Positions 1 to 8,010 of a DNA stretch of 64,000 nucleotides are shown one piece after another (the first letter of the stretch is position 1; every line of letters starts with the position of its first letter). The notes under the pieces were generated by a model. It was given only the letters and a program-made list of their open reading frames with translations. It was not told the DNA's origin and did not search any database. The position numbers were made by a program, and so were the translations under genes. This DNA comes from Parcubacteria group bacterium LiPW_15 (GTDB taxonomy: Bacteria > Patescibacteria > Paceibacteria > UBA6257 > 2-01-FULL-56-20), in contig VMER01000001.1 in assembly GCA_007375645.1 (NCBI GenBank), positions 248,001 to 312,000 on the forward strand. Reading direction: 5' to 3'.

Positions 1-536
1 AAATGAAGTCCGCCCTTCCTGCGCGTTGCTCCGTAAAAAGTCAGCTGGTCAAAGAGATCAATATGCCGAACTCCCCTTTGCTGATACAGATATCTTCCTT
101 CCATCAGATCCACGCTCGGCCGGATCTTATATATCGCCGACCGCACGGCCAAAAACGGCGCGTCAAACATTCGCCCGTTGAAAGTTATAAACTCATCGTA
201 TTCTTTCGCTCCATCCCAAAAATTTTTGAGCATTTCTTTTTCGCTCATCGGCCGAAATCTTATTCCGTCCTCGGTAAATTCTTTAGCCTCCACATCCGGC
301 GATTGAAAATATACTGCGCCCTGCTCTTTGTCCGGATCATAAACCCCGATGACCACTATTTCTCCGGTCAAAGGAGAAAAGCCCATACCGCCCTTCAGTT
401 CTTCAAGTGCTGTTTCATATTCTTCGGTGCTGTCCGAATCCTTTTTTATCCAGCGCGTCAAAACATCCTGGGTCGCGTGATCCAGGGCGTTAAAATCTTC
501 TCCGACCGTCTCGATGTCAAAAACAAGTCTCGGCAT
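1..536 (-). CDS. Predicted 3'-5' exonuclease, PolB-exo2-like (partial, runs off left edge)
   Basis: The minus-strand frame opens with ATG at 536 and is still open at base 1, so only about the first 178 residues are present. The N-terminus has an ExoI-like motif (LVFDIETVG) and about 110 residues later an ExoII-like motif (FITFNGRMFDAPFL). These are the acidic metal-binding motifs of DEDD-family 3'-5' exonucleases, and the layout resembles the DNA_pol_B_exo2 family found as a stand-alone protein in many bacteria. The expected activity is single-strand 3'-end trimming in the cytoplasm, but the ExoIII motif is outside the window. The antisense frame across the same bases is not gene-like. Confidence 0.75.
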   Translation of the reverse strand, partial: MPRLVFDIETVGEDFNALDHATQDVLTRWIKKDSDSTEEYETALEELKGGMGFSPLTGEIVVIGVYDPDKEQGAVYFQSPDVEAKEFTEDGIRFRPMSEKEMLKNFWDGAKEYDEFITFNGRMFDAPFLAVRSAIYKIRPSVDLMEGRYLYQQRGVRHIDLFDQLTFYGATRRKGGLH

Positions 537-574
537 TAGTTTAATTATATAACAAAAACATCGTCTCCCGTATT

Positions 575-1606
575 CTATTTAATTAGCATTCCGTCCCCGA
601 AAGAAAATAACCTGAATTTTTTCTCTATCGCCAACCGGTAGAGTTCAAAAAGTTTTTTATGACCGAGAAGCGCAGAGACAAGCATAAGCAAGCTGGACCT
701 CGGCACATGAAAGTTGGTTATCAACCCATCAGAAAATTTTAATCTGTCCCCTTCCTTAATAAATAATTCCGTTTCTCCGAAAAGCTTTTTCAGTTTTCCG
801 CCGACAGAAGCGGATTCCAAAGTTCGAAGCGCCGTTGTACCCACCGGAATTATCCGTTTTCCATTCTTTTTGGCATCATTAAGCGCCGAAGCGGCTTTCG
901 GACTTATTTCATAATATTCCTCATGTAGCTTTCCGGTTTTAAGATTCTCTTCCGTAAGCGGCGCGAAAGTTCCCAAGCCCACATGCAAAGTCACATAAAC
1001 TATTTTTACTCCCTCTTTTTTAAGACTATTAAGTAAGCCTTTCGTAAAATGAAGCGATGCGGTCGGCGCGGCTACTGATCCTAAAACTTTTGCGAAAACC
1101 GTCTGATATTCCTCCCGGATCTTCTTTTCCGTTAGCGGAACATTTTTTATATATGGCGGCAGCGGTGTTTCCCCGTATTTTTTGAGCACCGAGTAAATCT
1201 CCCTTGCATTGAATGACGGCCTCAATAGATATTCGCCGTCCTGAACGTCCGTTATCACAAAATATTTCCCGTCAGGCAGAAGTAGTTTTTCTCCCACCTT
1301 GAGCTTCTTCGGCGACAAGGCTTTTATATTCTTTCCGACCGTCTCCAGGTATAGGATTTTAACCACGCCGCCGGTTTCCTTTTTGAGCGGCAACCTCGCC
1401 GGCAGAACTTTCGTATCGTTTAAAACAAGAACCGAACCGACGGGCAAATATTTCCCAAGGTTTTTAAAGGTATCAAAATTAACCGCTTTCGTTTTGCGGT
1501 CATAAACCAAAAGTTTCGCCGAATCCCTGGGGTGCGCGGGTTTGTTGGCCACCGCCTCCGATGGGAATTTATAGTCATACTTTTTTAGAACACTTTCTAG
1601 GCTCAT
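575..1606 (-). CDS. queA: S-adenosylmethionine:tRNA ribosyltransferase-isomerase
   Basis: This 343-residue protein is collinear with QueA over its whole length, including VLVLNDTKVLPARL near residue 60 and the C-terminal NFHVPRSSLLMLVSALLG block. QueA transfers the ribosyl group of SAM to 7-aminomethyl-7-deazaguanine in tRNA to form epoxyqueuosine. Its start codon overlaps the stop of the upstream tgt gene by four bases, so the two are translationally coupled and supply consecutive queuosine steps. No genes for preQ1 synthesis are visible, which would fit salvage of the precursor (inference). Confidence 0.97.
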   Translation of the reverse strand: MSLESVLKKYDYKFPSEAVANKPAHPRDSAKLLVYDRKTKAVNFDTFKNLGKYLPVGSVLVLNDTKVLPARLPLKKETGGVVKILYLETVGKNIKALSPKKLKVGEKLLLPDGKYFVITDVQDGEYLLRPSFNAREIYSVLKKYGETPLPPYIKNVPLTEKKIREEYQTVFAKVLGSVAAPTASLHFTKGLLNSLKKEGVKIVYVTLHVGLGTFAPLTEENLKTGKLHEEYYEISPKAASALNDAKKNGKRIIPVGTTALRTLESASVGGKLKKLFGETELFIKEGDRLKFSDGLITNFHVPRSSLLMLVSALLGHKKLFELYRLAIEKKFRLFSFGDGMLIK

Positions 1607-2781
1607 ATTTTCCCTTTCTTTATCTCCTCCCTTATTTTTGCCACAAAATTATTGAAGAAATAAATATTGTGGTACGTGAGGTGTCTAAGCGCGGTCACTT
1701 CCTTGGCTTTAAAAAGATGGGCAATGTAGCTCCTCGAATAATTAGCGCAAACCTCACAATCGCATTTCGGATCCAAGGGTTTTTTGTCTTTTAGATATAC
1801 ACTTTTTGATATATCCAATTTCCCGCCAGCGAACCTGTCCCTCACCAAGCCCCGCGCCGGTGAGTGGATGAACGCAGTTCCGTGCCTCGCATAGCGGGTC
1901 GGCACAATACAGTCAAAAGTATCCACCCCGGCTCTAATAACGTTTTTTATATCTTCGAGATAACCAATACCGAGTAAATGACGAGGCTTGTTCTCGGGAA
2001 GCTCTTCAAATGTCCATCTAAGCATATCTGTCATTGCCTTGTTGCCGTCGGTGCCGGAAAATGATCCGCCAATACCGAAACCCTCAAACGGCAAGGAGCC
2101 GATGAACTTCGCGGATTCCTGCCGCAAGTCTTTAAACTTCCCACCCTGCACTATTCCATAAAGCGCCTGCTTCTTATTCTTCTTGGCCCTTAGCGACTCC
2201 AAGGCCCAGCGATGCGTCCGTTCCAAAGATTTCTTGGTGTACTCGTGATTGGCCACGGGCGAAGTACACTCGTCAAAAGCAAAAATTATATCCGCGCCCA
2301 AAGCCTCCTGTATCTTGATGGACCTCTCGGGATTCAAAAATATCTTTCTCCCATCCAAGGGCGATGTGAATTGCACACCATCGTCGGTAATGCGCAAAAG
2401 TTTCGGTTGCTGGCCTTCTACGATCTTTGTGTCGGACTTGGCCTTCAATATCTTCCCCATTCCGTGCTCCCGCCCGAATCCCAAACTGAATACCTGGAAC
2501 CCTCCGGAGTCAGTCATTAAGGGATGTTTCCAGTTCATAAATTTGTGAAGTCCGCCCATTTCTTTAACCAATTCTTCGCCTGGCTTCAAATGCAGATGAA
2601 AAGTGTTCGCTATCAAAAGCTGGGTTCCGGCTTTCGCCACCTCCTCCGAGGTCAAAGTTTTGACCGTTCCTTGAGTCGCCACGGGAACCATCGCCGGAGT
2701 TTCCACTTCTCCATGCGGCGTCTTTAAAAGCCCCAGCCGGGCCTTAGACTTTTTGGAACGTTTTAATATTTTAAATTCCAT
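1603..2781 (-). CDS. tgt: tRNA-guanine transglycosylase
   Basis: Tgt exchanges the wobble guanine of GUN-anticodon tRNAs for preQ1. The catalytic region DSGGFQVFSLG lies near residue 91, the nucleophile region FDCIVPTRYARHGTAF near 280, and the C-terminal zinc site CDCEVC is followed by a conserved His. I chose ATG 2781 (MEFKILKRS) over the longer frame from 2838, because the extra 19 residues are not family-like; the resulting 392 residues are normal for bacterial Tgt. It is followed directly by queA with a four-base overlap. Confidence 0.96.
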   Translation of the reverse strand: MEFKILKRSKKSKARLGLLKTPHGEVETPAMVPVATQGTVKTLTSEEVAKAGTQLLIANTFHLHLKPGEELVKEMGGLHKFMNWKHPLMTDSGGFQVFSLGFGREHGMGKILKAKSDTKIVEGQQPKLLRITDDGVQFTSPLDGRKIFLNPERSIKIQEALGADIIFAFDECTSPVANHEYTKKSLERTHRWALESLRAKKNKKQALYGIVQGGKFKDLRQESAKFIGSLPFEGFGIGGSFSGTDGNKAMTDMLRWTFEELPENKPRHLLGIGYLEDIKNVIRAGVDTFDCIVPTRYARHGTAFIHSPARGLVRDRFAGGKLDISKSVYLKDKKPLDPKCDCEVCANYSRSYIAHLFKAKEVTALRHLTYHNIYFFNNFVAKIREEIKKGKI

Positions 2782-2883
2782 AAAAAGATTACTGCGAAAT
2801 ACAACATTTAATATCGGGCATTTGGAACCAAAACACAACAGTTTACTTGAATTTAGGCCTATTTACCTTGATTTTCCACCCCA

Positions 2884-2913
2884 TTGACAATCCTAGGATA
2901 TATGTGGTATAAT
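2884..2913 (+). promoter_or_regulatory. Sigma70-type promoter with extended -10
   Basis: TTGACA at 2884-2889 and TATAAT at 2908-2913 are separated by 18 bp, with TGG just before the -10 (extended -10). The expected start of transcription is near 2920. The leader holds a small GGCC-GAAA-GGCC tetraloop hairpin at 2943-2954 before the ribosome binding site of the plus-strand orphan gene. Confidence 0.85.
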
Positions 2914-2983
2914 GTCCGAGCAAAGTTAAGTCCATCGAAAACGGCCGAAAGGCCATAAAATCACAAAGAAAGAAGGAAAGAAA

Positions 2984-3478
2984 GTGAAAGCGAACGAGAT
3001 CCAGATCCGCATCCCCGCCCTCCCGAAGCTCTCCGAACAGGATATCTGTTCTCGCTGGGGATTCACGAACGTCCTGAAGGACGATTCTCCGGAAGGAGAG
3101 GTGATCCTCACCCTCACGACCGTCCTCCGGGACGGCGAGAACTCCCTCTCCGACAATGAGTACGAGACCCGCATCGAGAAGGTCGAGGGAAAGCTCGGAC
3201 TCAGCCAGGCCCTCTGGCTCGTCGAACATCCGCTTCCGGCGTGTGGGTTCGAAGACGATGACCGCTGGATGCTCGAGCTCTTCATCTCCCCCGACCGGTA
3301 CGCGACGAAGAAGATGCACATCTACTTCCCGGCAACGGTCGCGAGGAGCCTGATCAGCAACGGCAACCCGGAAGTTCCGTCTCTGTGCATGGATAGACAC
3401 AACATGCTGCTGAGCCTGAGCTGGGATGTGTACGATCTCGATCCCAGCGATCCCATCGCCATCGCCAAGCCGGCCTGA
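2984..3478 (+). CDS. Orphan protein of unknown function (164 aa)
   Basis: I do not recognise this protein. Translation starts at GTG 2984 behind an AAGGAAAG ribosome binding site, and the unit has its own strong promoter. The sequence is soluble-looking and acidic, with no signal peptide, transmembrane segment or clear catalytic motif; two Cys (near residues 22 and 85) do not form a metal motif. Codons strongly favour C at the third position (ATC, CTC, GTC), unlike the AT-ending codons of the flanking tgt and MGMT genes, suggesting either high expression or different ancestry. It is co-transcribed with the 50-residue membrane protein downstream. Antisense frames here are shadows. Confidence 0.75.
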   Translation: MKANEIQIRIPALPKLSEQDICSRWGFTNVLKDDSPEGEVILTLTTVLRDGENSLSDNEYETRIEKVEGKLGLSQALWLVEHPLPACGFEDDDRWMLELFISPDRYATKKMHIYFPATVARSLISNGNPEVPSLCMDRHNMLLSLSWDVYDLDPSDPIAIAKPA

Positions 3479-3502
3479 CCCATCTTTCTCCCTCAGCACC
3501 TT

Positions 3503-3534
3503 CGCCCCGTATGAAGCAAAAACTTCGCGGGGCG
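3503..3534 (+). repeat. Intercistronic hairpin, copy 1 of a duplicated element
   Basis: CGCCCCG and CGGGGCG flank an inner GAAG/CTTC stem. The sequence CAGCACCTTCGCCCCGTATG occurs here and again at 3740-3759, where it forms the terminator. This copy lacks a T-run, so it may stabilise or separate the two cistrons instead of ending transcription. Confidence 0.6.
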
Positions 3535-3571
3535 TCACCAAATCGTGAAAGCTCGAAAGAAGGAGAACCAT

Positions 3572-3724
3572 ATGCTCGAATTCCTGTACGTTTACGCGAC
3601 GATCGGGATTGCCGCCTTTGGCGGATTCTTGGTCAAGGAGAAGCAGAACAGGACGCTCGGAGTCATCTGCCTCAGCGCCGCCAGCGCCCTGGGCGTGGTG
3701 CTCGTGGTCGCCCTCGTACAGTAG
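3572..3724 (+). CDS. Small two-span membrane protein, unknown function (50 aa)
   Basis: This short gene starts at ATG 3572 behind an AGAAGGAGA ribosome binding site and ends at TAG 3722-3724. The 50-residue product is almost entirely two hydrophobic helices (about 4-20 and 31-49) joined by a short basic loop KEKQNR, so it should be an inner-membrane hairpin. It shares the C-ending codon style, promoter and terminator of the upstream orphan gene. It is not a known toxin by sequence that I can recognise, although a hydrophobic small protein of this size could be one. Confidence 0.7.
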   Translation: MLEFLYVYATIGIAAFGGFLVKEKQNRTLGVICLSAASALGVVLVVALVQ

Positions 3725-3747
3725 TTCCTGCCCCGCCCCAGCACCTT

Positions 3748-3789
3748 CGCCCCGTATGAAGTTTAGAAACTTCAGCGGGGCGCTTTTTT
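3748..3789 (+). terminator. Rho-independent terminator
   Basis: CGCCCCG (3748-3754) pairs with CGGGGCG (3776-3782), with an inner GAAGTTT/AAACTTC stem, followed by CTTTTTTA. It ends the plus-strand orphan unit and just touches the stop of the convergent MGMT-like gene. Confidence 0.9.
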
Positions 3790-4045
3790 ATTTTAAATAT
3801 CCCTCCGCTCTGAGCAGTGCCCGCTTCTCACCCAAATTTCCGTTATACCCACCAAGCTTTCCGCTCGAAAGGATTACCCTATGACAGGGCACGTTCTTGT
3901 CATGATTATTTTTCATGATCATCCCCACGGCTCTTGCCGCTCTAAAGTTCCCGGCCTTCGCCGCCACCTGCTTGTAACTCAAAACCTTTCCTCGCGGAAT
4001 CTTTTTCACTACTTCCAAAACCTTTTTTCTAAAATTGTCTTCCAT
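3788..4045 (-). CDS. MGMT-family DNA-binding/alkyltransferase domain protein (minimal)
   Basis: The 85 residues are just the C-terminal domain of O6-alkylguanine-DNA alkyltransferases. The active-site motif PCHRV (Cys54) and the helix-turn-helix region with RAARAVGMIMKNN are present; the N-terminal ribonuclease-like domain of Ogt/Ada is missing. Because the reactive Cys is kept (ATL proteins have Trp there), it may still remove alkyl groups, or it may act as a lesion sensor feeding nucleotide excision repair. uvrB lies about 5 kb away. It faces the plus-strand orphan unit across a shared terminator. Confidence 0.88.
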   Translation of the reverse strand: MEDNFRKKVLEVVKKIPRGKVLSYKQVAAKAGNFRAARAVGMIMKNNHDKNVPCHRVILSSGKLGGYNGNLGEKRALLRAEGYLK

Positions 4046-4058
4046 CTGTTTTTTTAAA

Positions 4059-4106
4059 TCCCGTTAGAGGTAGGAAACTTTTAGTTTCCGCAAGCTCTAA
4101 CCGGGA
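4059..4106 (-). repeat. Palindromic intergenic repeat, copy 1
   Basis: Two nested stems are visible: CCCGTTAGAG with CTCTAACCGGG, and GGAAACT with AGTTTCC. Related elements at 5429-5475 and 43758-43803 keep the same design, with sequence changes that preserve pairing. This looks like a REP-type element or structured intercistronic RNA. Confidence 0.7.
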
Positions 4107-4117
4107 CTACTTACGAC

Positions 4118-4786
4118 CTACTGCTTACCACTCATTGATTTCGCCGCCTTCTCCGGAGTCATGGAATTTTCCCTTGTAAACTCCCCCACCCGGGTGCGTT
4201 CCAGATCGGCCAAATATGCACCTCCCACACCTAATTTTGCCCCTATATCCCTCGCTAAGCTCCTTATATAAGCCCCTGGGCCGGTTTCAACCCGAAGCGT
4301 AAGAATGGGCCATTCGTAGTCCAAAACCTCTATATCTTTGATTTCTATAGGCCTTGCTTTTAGCTCCACATTTTTGCCTTTGCGAGCCAAGGAATAGGCG
4401 GTCTGACCTCCGACTTTGAGGGCGCTATAGATCGGCGGAGTTTGCATAATAGTGCCAATAAAAGTTTTCGCTGCTTCTTCTACATTTTCGCGAGTCGGAA
4501 TTTGCGTTACATGATGTTCTGTCTTCTCGCCTTCTTCATCATCGGTCGTGCTGGTTTTCCCCAGATAAACTTTGGCGATATATTCTTTTTCTTTCCCGAC
4601 AATTTCTCCGAGTTTTTTTGTCGCTTCCCGACCGATGCCGATCACCAAAACTCCGCTCGCAAGCGGGTCCAGTGTTCCCGCGTGGCCAATCCCCTTCCTT
4701 TGCCCCAGCGCTTTTTGAATGCCCCTAATAATATCAAATGATGTCGGTCCTTTCGGTTTATATATAGAAAATATCTTATCTTGCAT
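4118..4786 (-). CDS. truB: tRNA pseudouridine-55 synthase
   Basis: TruB makes the universal pseudouridine 55 of the tRNA T-loop. The catalytic block GHAGTLDPLASG places the aspartate at residue 40, and YSALKVGGQTAYSLAR and GAYIRSLARDIG are the usual downstream motifs. At 222 residues it is shorter than E. coli TruB and lacks the C-terminal PUA extension, as many small-genome versions do. Its start overlaps the end of nth by 11 bases, so they are co-transcribed. Confidence 0.96.
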   Translation of the reverse strand: MQDKIFSIYKPKGPTSFDIIRGIQKALGQRKGIGHAGTLDPLASGVLVIGIGREATKKLGEIVGKEKEYIAKVYLGKTSTTDDEEGEKTEHHVTQIPTRENVEEAAKTFIGTIMQTPPIYSALKVGGQTAYSLARKGKNVELKARPIEIKDIEVLDYEWPILTLRVETGPGAYIRSLARDIGAKLGVGGAYLADLERTRVGEFTRENSMTPEKAAKSMSGKQ

Positions 4787-5420
4787 ATTTGGTTAAGGGA
4801 CACTTCGCGTGCTCATGCACCCTAGCCGGGCAATACTGCCGGCCATAATCTATCAAACGATAATTGAAATCAAACCAGTCCTTTTTTGGAATAATTTCTT
4901 TGAGGTCCTTCTCAATTTTTTCTGGATTTTTGTTTTTCGTAAGTCCTAGTTTCTGCGACAAGCGGATAACGTGCGTATCGACTGCGATACCGACCACTAT
5001 ATCGTAGGCATTCGCGAGAATCACATTCGCGCTCTTCCGGCCTATACCGGGAATCGTGAGCATCTCCTCCATAGTCTTTGGAATCTTCCCGCCAAACTTT
5101 TCTTTAACAACCTTTGCCGCGGCCAGAATATTTTTCGCCTTGTTACGATAAAAACCGGTTGGCTTAATATCTTGTTCAAACTCCCCTGGATTTGCCCTCA
5201 AGTAGTCGCTTAACTTCGGATATTTCTTAAAAAGCGCGGGGGTCACCTCATTCACCTTTTTATCCGTGCACTGGGCGGACAGAACAACCGCGACCAACAA
5301 TTGCCATGGATCGCCAAAATCCAAAGCTATTTTTGACTTAGGCAAAAGCTTCTTAAGCGCTGCGACAATTTTCCGCGCCCTCGTCTTTCTAGTTTTTAAT
5401 TCCGGATTATCTTTATTCAT
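4776..5420 (-). CDS. nth: Endonuclease III (base-excision DNA glycosylase/AP lyase), iron-sulfur site degenerate
   Basis: The helix-hairpin-helix IPGIGRKSANVILANA with catalytic Lys129 and the VDTHVIRL block with Asp148 identify Nth, which removes oxidised pyrimidines and nicks the abasic site. The C-terminal iron-sulfur loop is incomplete: Cys197 and Cys207 match ligands 1 and 3, but ligand 2 is His204 and ligand 4 is Ala213, and the protein ends one residue later. The 4Fe-4S cluster is therefore probably absent. The catalytic core looks intact, so it should still be active. It sits in an operon with truB. Confidence 0.94.
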   Translation of the reverse strand: MNKDNPELKTRKTRARKIVAALKKLLPKSKIALDFGDPWQLLVAVVLSAQCTDKKVNEVTPALFKKYPKLSDYLRANPGEFEQDIKPTGFYRNKAKNILAAAKVVKEKFGGKIPKTMEEMLTIPGIGRKSANVILANAYDIVVGIAVDTHVIRLSQKLGLTKNKNPEKIEKDLKEIIPKKDWFDFNYRLIDYGRQYCPARVHEHAKCPLTKYAR

Positions 5421-5428
5421 TTTTTTAA

Positions 5429-5475
5429 TCCCGCTAGAGGTAGGAAACTTTCAGTTTCCGCGAACTCTAAGCGGA
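5429..5475 (-). repeat. Palindromic intergenic repeat, copy 2
   Basis: Same plan as the copy at 4059-4106: CCGCTAGAG pairs with CTCTAAGCGG and GGAAACT with AGTTTCC. The outer stem differs from copy 1 at paired positions (GTTAG to GCTAG with matching GCGG), which indicates selection for the fold. Confidence 0.7.
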
Positions 5476-5476
5476 G

Positions 5477-5818
5477 CTATTTTATCCCACTTCCCGGTGT
5501 CGCTTCCCTGTCGGGACACAAAAGCGCAATTCCCGTCTCATCGCTCGCGGCCAAAAGCATTCCGTTGGATTCCTGGCCCATTAGCGCCCTGGGCTCCAAG
5601 TTGGCGACAATAACAATTTCTTTCCCCACCAACTGTTCCGGCTCATAAAACTTGCCGATACCTCCCAATATCTGCCGGTTGACCGGGTTCCCGGCTTCGT
5701 CTTTGTCGCCGGCGGAGAGCTGCATTTTTATAAGCTTCTCCGAGCCCTCCACCCGCACGGCTTCGAGCACCTTCGCGACCCTTAATTCAATCTTTGAAAA
5801 ATCGTCATAATTTATCAT
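5477..5818 (-). CDS. Stand-alone tRNA-binding domain (MetRS beta / EMAP-II-like OB fold)
   Basis: The 113 residues match the C-terminal tRNA-binding domain of methionyl-tRNA synthetase: FSKIELRVAKVLEAVRVEGS, RQILGGIGKFY, VGKEIVIVANLEPRALMGQESNGMLLAA. In many bacteria this is fused to MetG; here it is a separate gene with no catalytic domain nearby, so it may act in trans with MetRS elsewhere, or as a CsaA-like tRNA chaperone. It ends about two bases from prmC and is in the same operon. Confidence 0.85.
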   Translation of the reverse strand: MINYDDFSKIELRVAKVLEAVRVEGSEKLIKMQLSAGDKDEAGNPVNRQILGGIGKFYEPEQLVGKEIVIVANLEPRALMGQESNGMLLAASDETGIALLCPDREATPGSGIK

Positions 5819-5820
5819 TT

Positions 5821-6564
5821 TTATATTCTACATTGAATAATCCCGTATCTCCACTTCCCGTATTGATCTTTTTTAGGCTCAAATCTATATGCCAATTTAT
5901 GGCAAATCGCAGCGATCTTTTCTTTTTCGGGAGAATCGAATTCCATCCAAATCTCCCCTCCCGGCAAAAGATGCTCCTTTGCCACCGCCAAAAACCTTTT
6001 AATAAAATAAAGCCCGTCCTTCCCGCCCCAAAGTGAAGATTTTTTCTCGTATTTTAAGACCGACGAATTCACCTTATTTTTTCGCGCCAAAGGGATATAT
6101 GGCGGGTTGGCAAGAATAAAATCGTATTTGCCTTTTATGTTCTTAAATATATCCGATTCAATAACTTTTGATTTTCTGTTTTTCAGATCATTCAGCTTTA
6201 AGTTATAAATTATTTGTTTGATAAGTTCCGGCTCATATTCGCCGAAATCCACCTTTGCGGTCCTCAAGTGTTTTAGAACGGCAATACCTATGGCCCCGGA
6301 ACCGGAGAAAATATCCAAAACTTTTGCGCTCTTTCGTTTCCCCATCTCTTTAATCGCAAGCTCCGCCCAATACTCCGTTTCCGGCCTGGGTATCAGAGGT
6401 TTGTAACGCAGATCTATCACGCATTTCAAAAACGGCGCCCAGCCGATAACAAAATCCAACGGCTCCCCTTTTTCGATCCGCACCGCGTCTTTTATAAATT
6501 CTTTTTGCCAGTCCCCCTTATATTTGTCCCGCAGAAGAAATTGTAAATCCCGTTTTGCGCTCAT
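5821..6564 (-). CDS. prmC: Peptide chain release factor N5-glutamine methyltransferase
   Basis: PrmC/HemK methylates the GGQ glutamine of release factors RF1 and RF2. The SAM pocket appears as VLDIFSGSGAIGIAVL, and the substrate-binding motif NPPY as ILANPPYIPLARK. The RPETE motif of this family precedes the SAM domain. The N-terminal helical domain is shorter than in E. coli. Its start overlaps the stop of thpR by four bases (ATGA), so translation is coupled. Confidence 0.92.
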   Translation of the reverse strand: MSAKRDLQFLLRDKYKGDWQKEFIKDAVRIEKGEPLDFVIGWAPFLKCVIDLRYKPLIPRPETEYWAELAIKEMGKRKSAKVLDIFSGSGAIGIAVLKHLRTAKVDFGEYEPELIKQIIYNLKLNDLKNRKSKVIESDIFKNIKGKYDFILANPPYIPLARKNKVNSSVLKYEKKSSLWGGKDGLYFIKRFLAVAKEHLLPGGEIWMEFDSPEKEKIAAICHKLAYRFEPKKDQYGKWRYGIIQCRI

Positions 6565-7097
6565 CCTTTTAGCTCGATCTTTTTTAAAATTTCGTATTCC
6601 GCCCCGGAGTGATGTAGTTTGGATTCGTAAAGCACCACGAAGTTAACTTCCATTTCCCAATCAACATTCTCGTCCAGTTCCTTTGTGGGCATTTTCCCAA
6701 AATCTTCTTCCTTAAATCTGGCGATGGTGAGATGCGGACTATACGGCCGAACTTCCGGCTTCTGTCCAAAAACCGCTTCTGCCACGGCCTTAAGACGGAG
6801 CATTCCTTCCTTATCGTAGTCCTCACCCATAGTCCAAATAAGCCGAGGCCGTTTCGAACTGGTTCCGAAAGTAATTTTTTTGAACTTAATATTAAAAGGC
6901 TTCACGGCGGTCGCTATGTCGTCCAATTGGCCGACCGCACAATCCGAATTCTCTGCATACCATGGCGGCACGAGAGTTATATGTAGGCCCGTTCCCGAAA
7001 CAAAACGCAGCGGCCAGTCTTTATGACTTTCCGCCCATTTGCCGATTTTTTCCCTTAACTCTTCCGAAATGGGAATGCCAACAAAAACCCTTATCAT
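6561..7097 (-). CDS. thpR: RNA 2',3'-cyclic phosphodiesterase (LigT/ThpR, 2H family)
   Basis: Two HxT/S-type motifs define the 2H phosphoesterase fold: HITLVPPW near residue 39 and HLTIARFK near residue 123. ThpR hydrolyses 2',3'-cyclic phosphates at RNA ends. At 178 residues it has normal length. The gene is preceded directly by a 56-residue membrane protein gene whose stop abuts its start, and followed by prmC with a four-base overlap. Confidence 0.88.
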   Translation of the reverse strand: MIRVFVGIPISEELREKIGKWAESHKDWPLRFVSGTGLHITLVPPWYAENSDCAVGQLDDIATAVKPFNIKFKKITFGTSSKRPRLIWTMGEDYDKEGMLRLKAVAEAVFGQKPEVRPYSPHLTIARFKEEDFGKMPTKELDENVDWEMEVNFVVLYESKLHHSGAEYEILKKIELKG

Positions 7098-7268
7098 CTA
7101 AAGACCAAGCTTAAGGATGTAGGCGGCTAGGAACCAAAATATGCTCGCTAGAATTACCCCGGCAATAAATCCTGAGAGAGACGAAGCCAAAAGCTTTCCC
7201 AATTTAAACCGGAATGACCTTTTTTCGTGGGAGACAAAATCGTCCACGACCCCATCATTTTTATCCAT
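7098..7268 (-). CDS. Small single-span membrane protein, unknown function (56 aa)
   Basis: ATG at 7268 and stop TAG at 7098-7100, which directly abuts the thpR start. The N-terminal 25 residues are charged (MDKNDGVVDDFVSHEKRSFR) and residues about 29-52 form one long hydrophobic helix, so an N-in single-span protein is likely. I do not recognise a family. Its position between rsmE and thpR with no gaps supports it being a real gene. Confidence 0.6.
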   Translation of the reverse strand: MDKNDGVVDDFVSHEKRSFRFKLGKLLASSLSGFIAGVILASIFWFLAAYILKLGL

Positions 7269-7298
7269 ACAGTCATAATACCATATACGCGCTGTCTT

Positions 7299-8008
7299 CT
7301 ATTGCCGCCCGAGATTAAAGATTATTTCGTGCGTCGCGGTTATTGCCGCTGTTTCCGCCCTGAGGGTAAGGGTTCCAAGCCCCGCAAGAGTGAATTTTGC
7401 CGCCTTCGCGGACTCAACCTCAAAGTCATCAAAGCCTCCCTCCGGACCGATAAAAATGCCGATTTTTTTATCCTTATAATCGGGTTTTAATTCCAAGGAT
7501 TTCCCGCCTAGGGTGAAAAAAAGTTAACGTCATTCTCCTTTGCTTCGGCCACGGCTTTCTTGAATTCCAATTCTTCGCCCAGGATCGGCAAAACACTCCT
7601 TCCGGATTGTTCCGCGGCCTCTTTCATTATTTTCTCCAGCCTCTCCCTTTTAAGGCCGAATTTGACCGTCCTCCTGGTTACAACCGGCACAATTTTCGAA
7701 ACACCTATCTCCACGCATTTTTGAACGGCCAGATCGAAATTCTCTTTTTTTAAGATGGAAAGATAGAGCGTGGTTTTTACCGTCGGATCGCCCATTCCCG
7801 CCCGGCCCTCCAAAATGGAGACCTCCACGGCATCTTTATCGTAAGAAACTATTTCCGCGTCTGCTTCCCTTCCCTGCCCGTCGCTCAAAATTATCTTTTC
7901 TCCCGGCTCAAGGCGCAAAACGCCGCTCACTTGTTTTACAAGTTCTTTGTCCGCTATCCAAAATCTTTTCTCCCCCAAAGGAAAGTTGCCGATAAATCTA
8001 TGTGCCAT
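7299..8008 (-). pseudogene. rsmE: 16S rRNA m3U1498 methyltransferase, split by a frameshift at a T7 run
   Basis: The N-terminal part (7508-8008) has the RsmE PUA-like domain and SPOUT start (LSILKKENFDLAVQKCVEIG). The C-terminal part (7299-7496) has the SAM-binding knot IGPEGGFDDFEVESAKAAKF and LTLRAETAA. They are in different frames. At a run of seven T on the coding strand (7514-7520), a -1 slip, or one extra T, would give VNFFFTLGGKSLELK and join them into a normal ~236-residue RsmE. No other damage is seen, so a sequencing error in the homopolymer, slippage during transcription, or a recent mutation are all possible. Confidence 0.85.
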
Positions 8009-8010
8009 AA

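Noticed and set aside
2843..3571. 242-codon minus-strand frame opposite the 164-residue orphan gene
   Set aside because: The plus strand has a consensus promoter, ribosome site and terminator; the minus frame has none and crosses the promoter.
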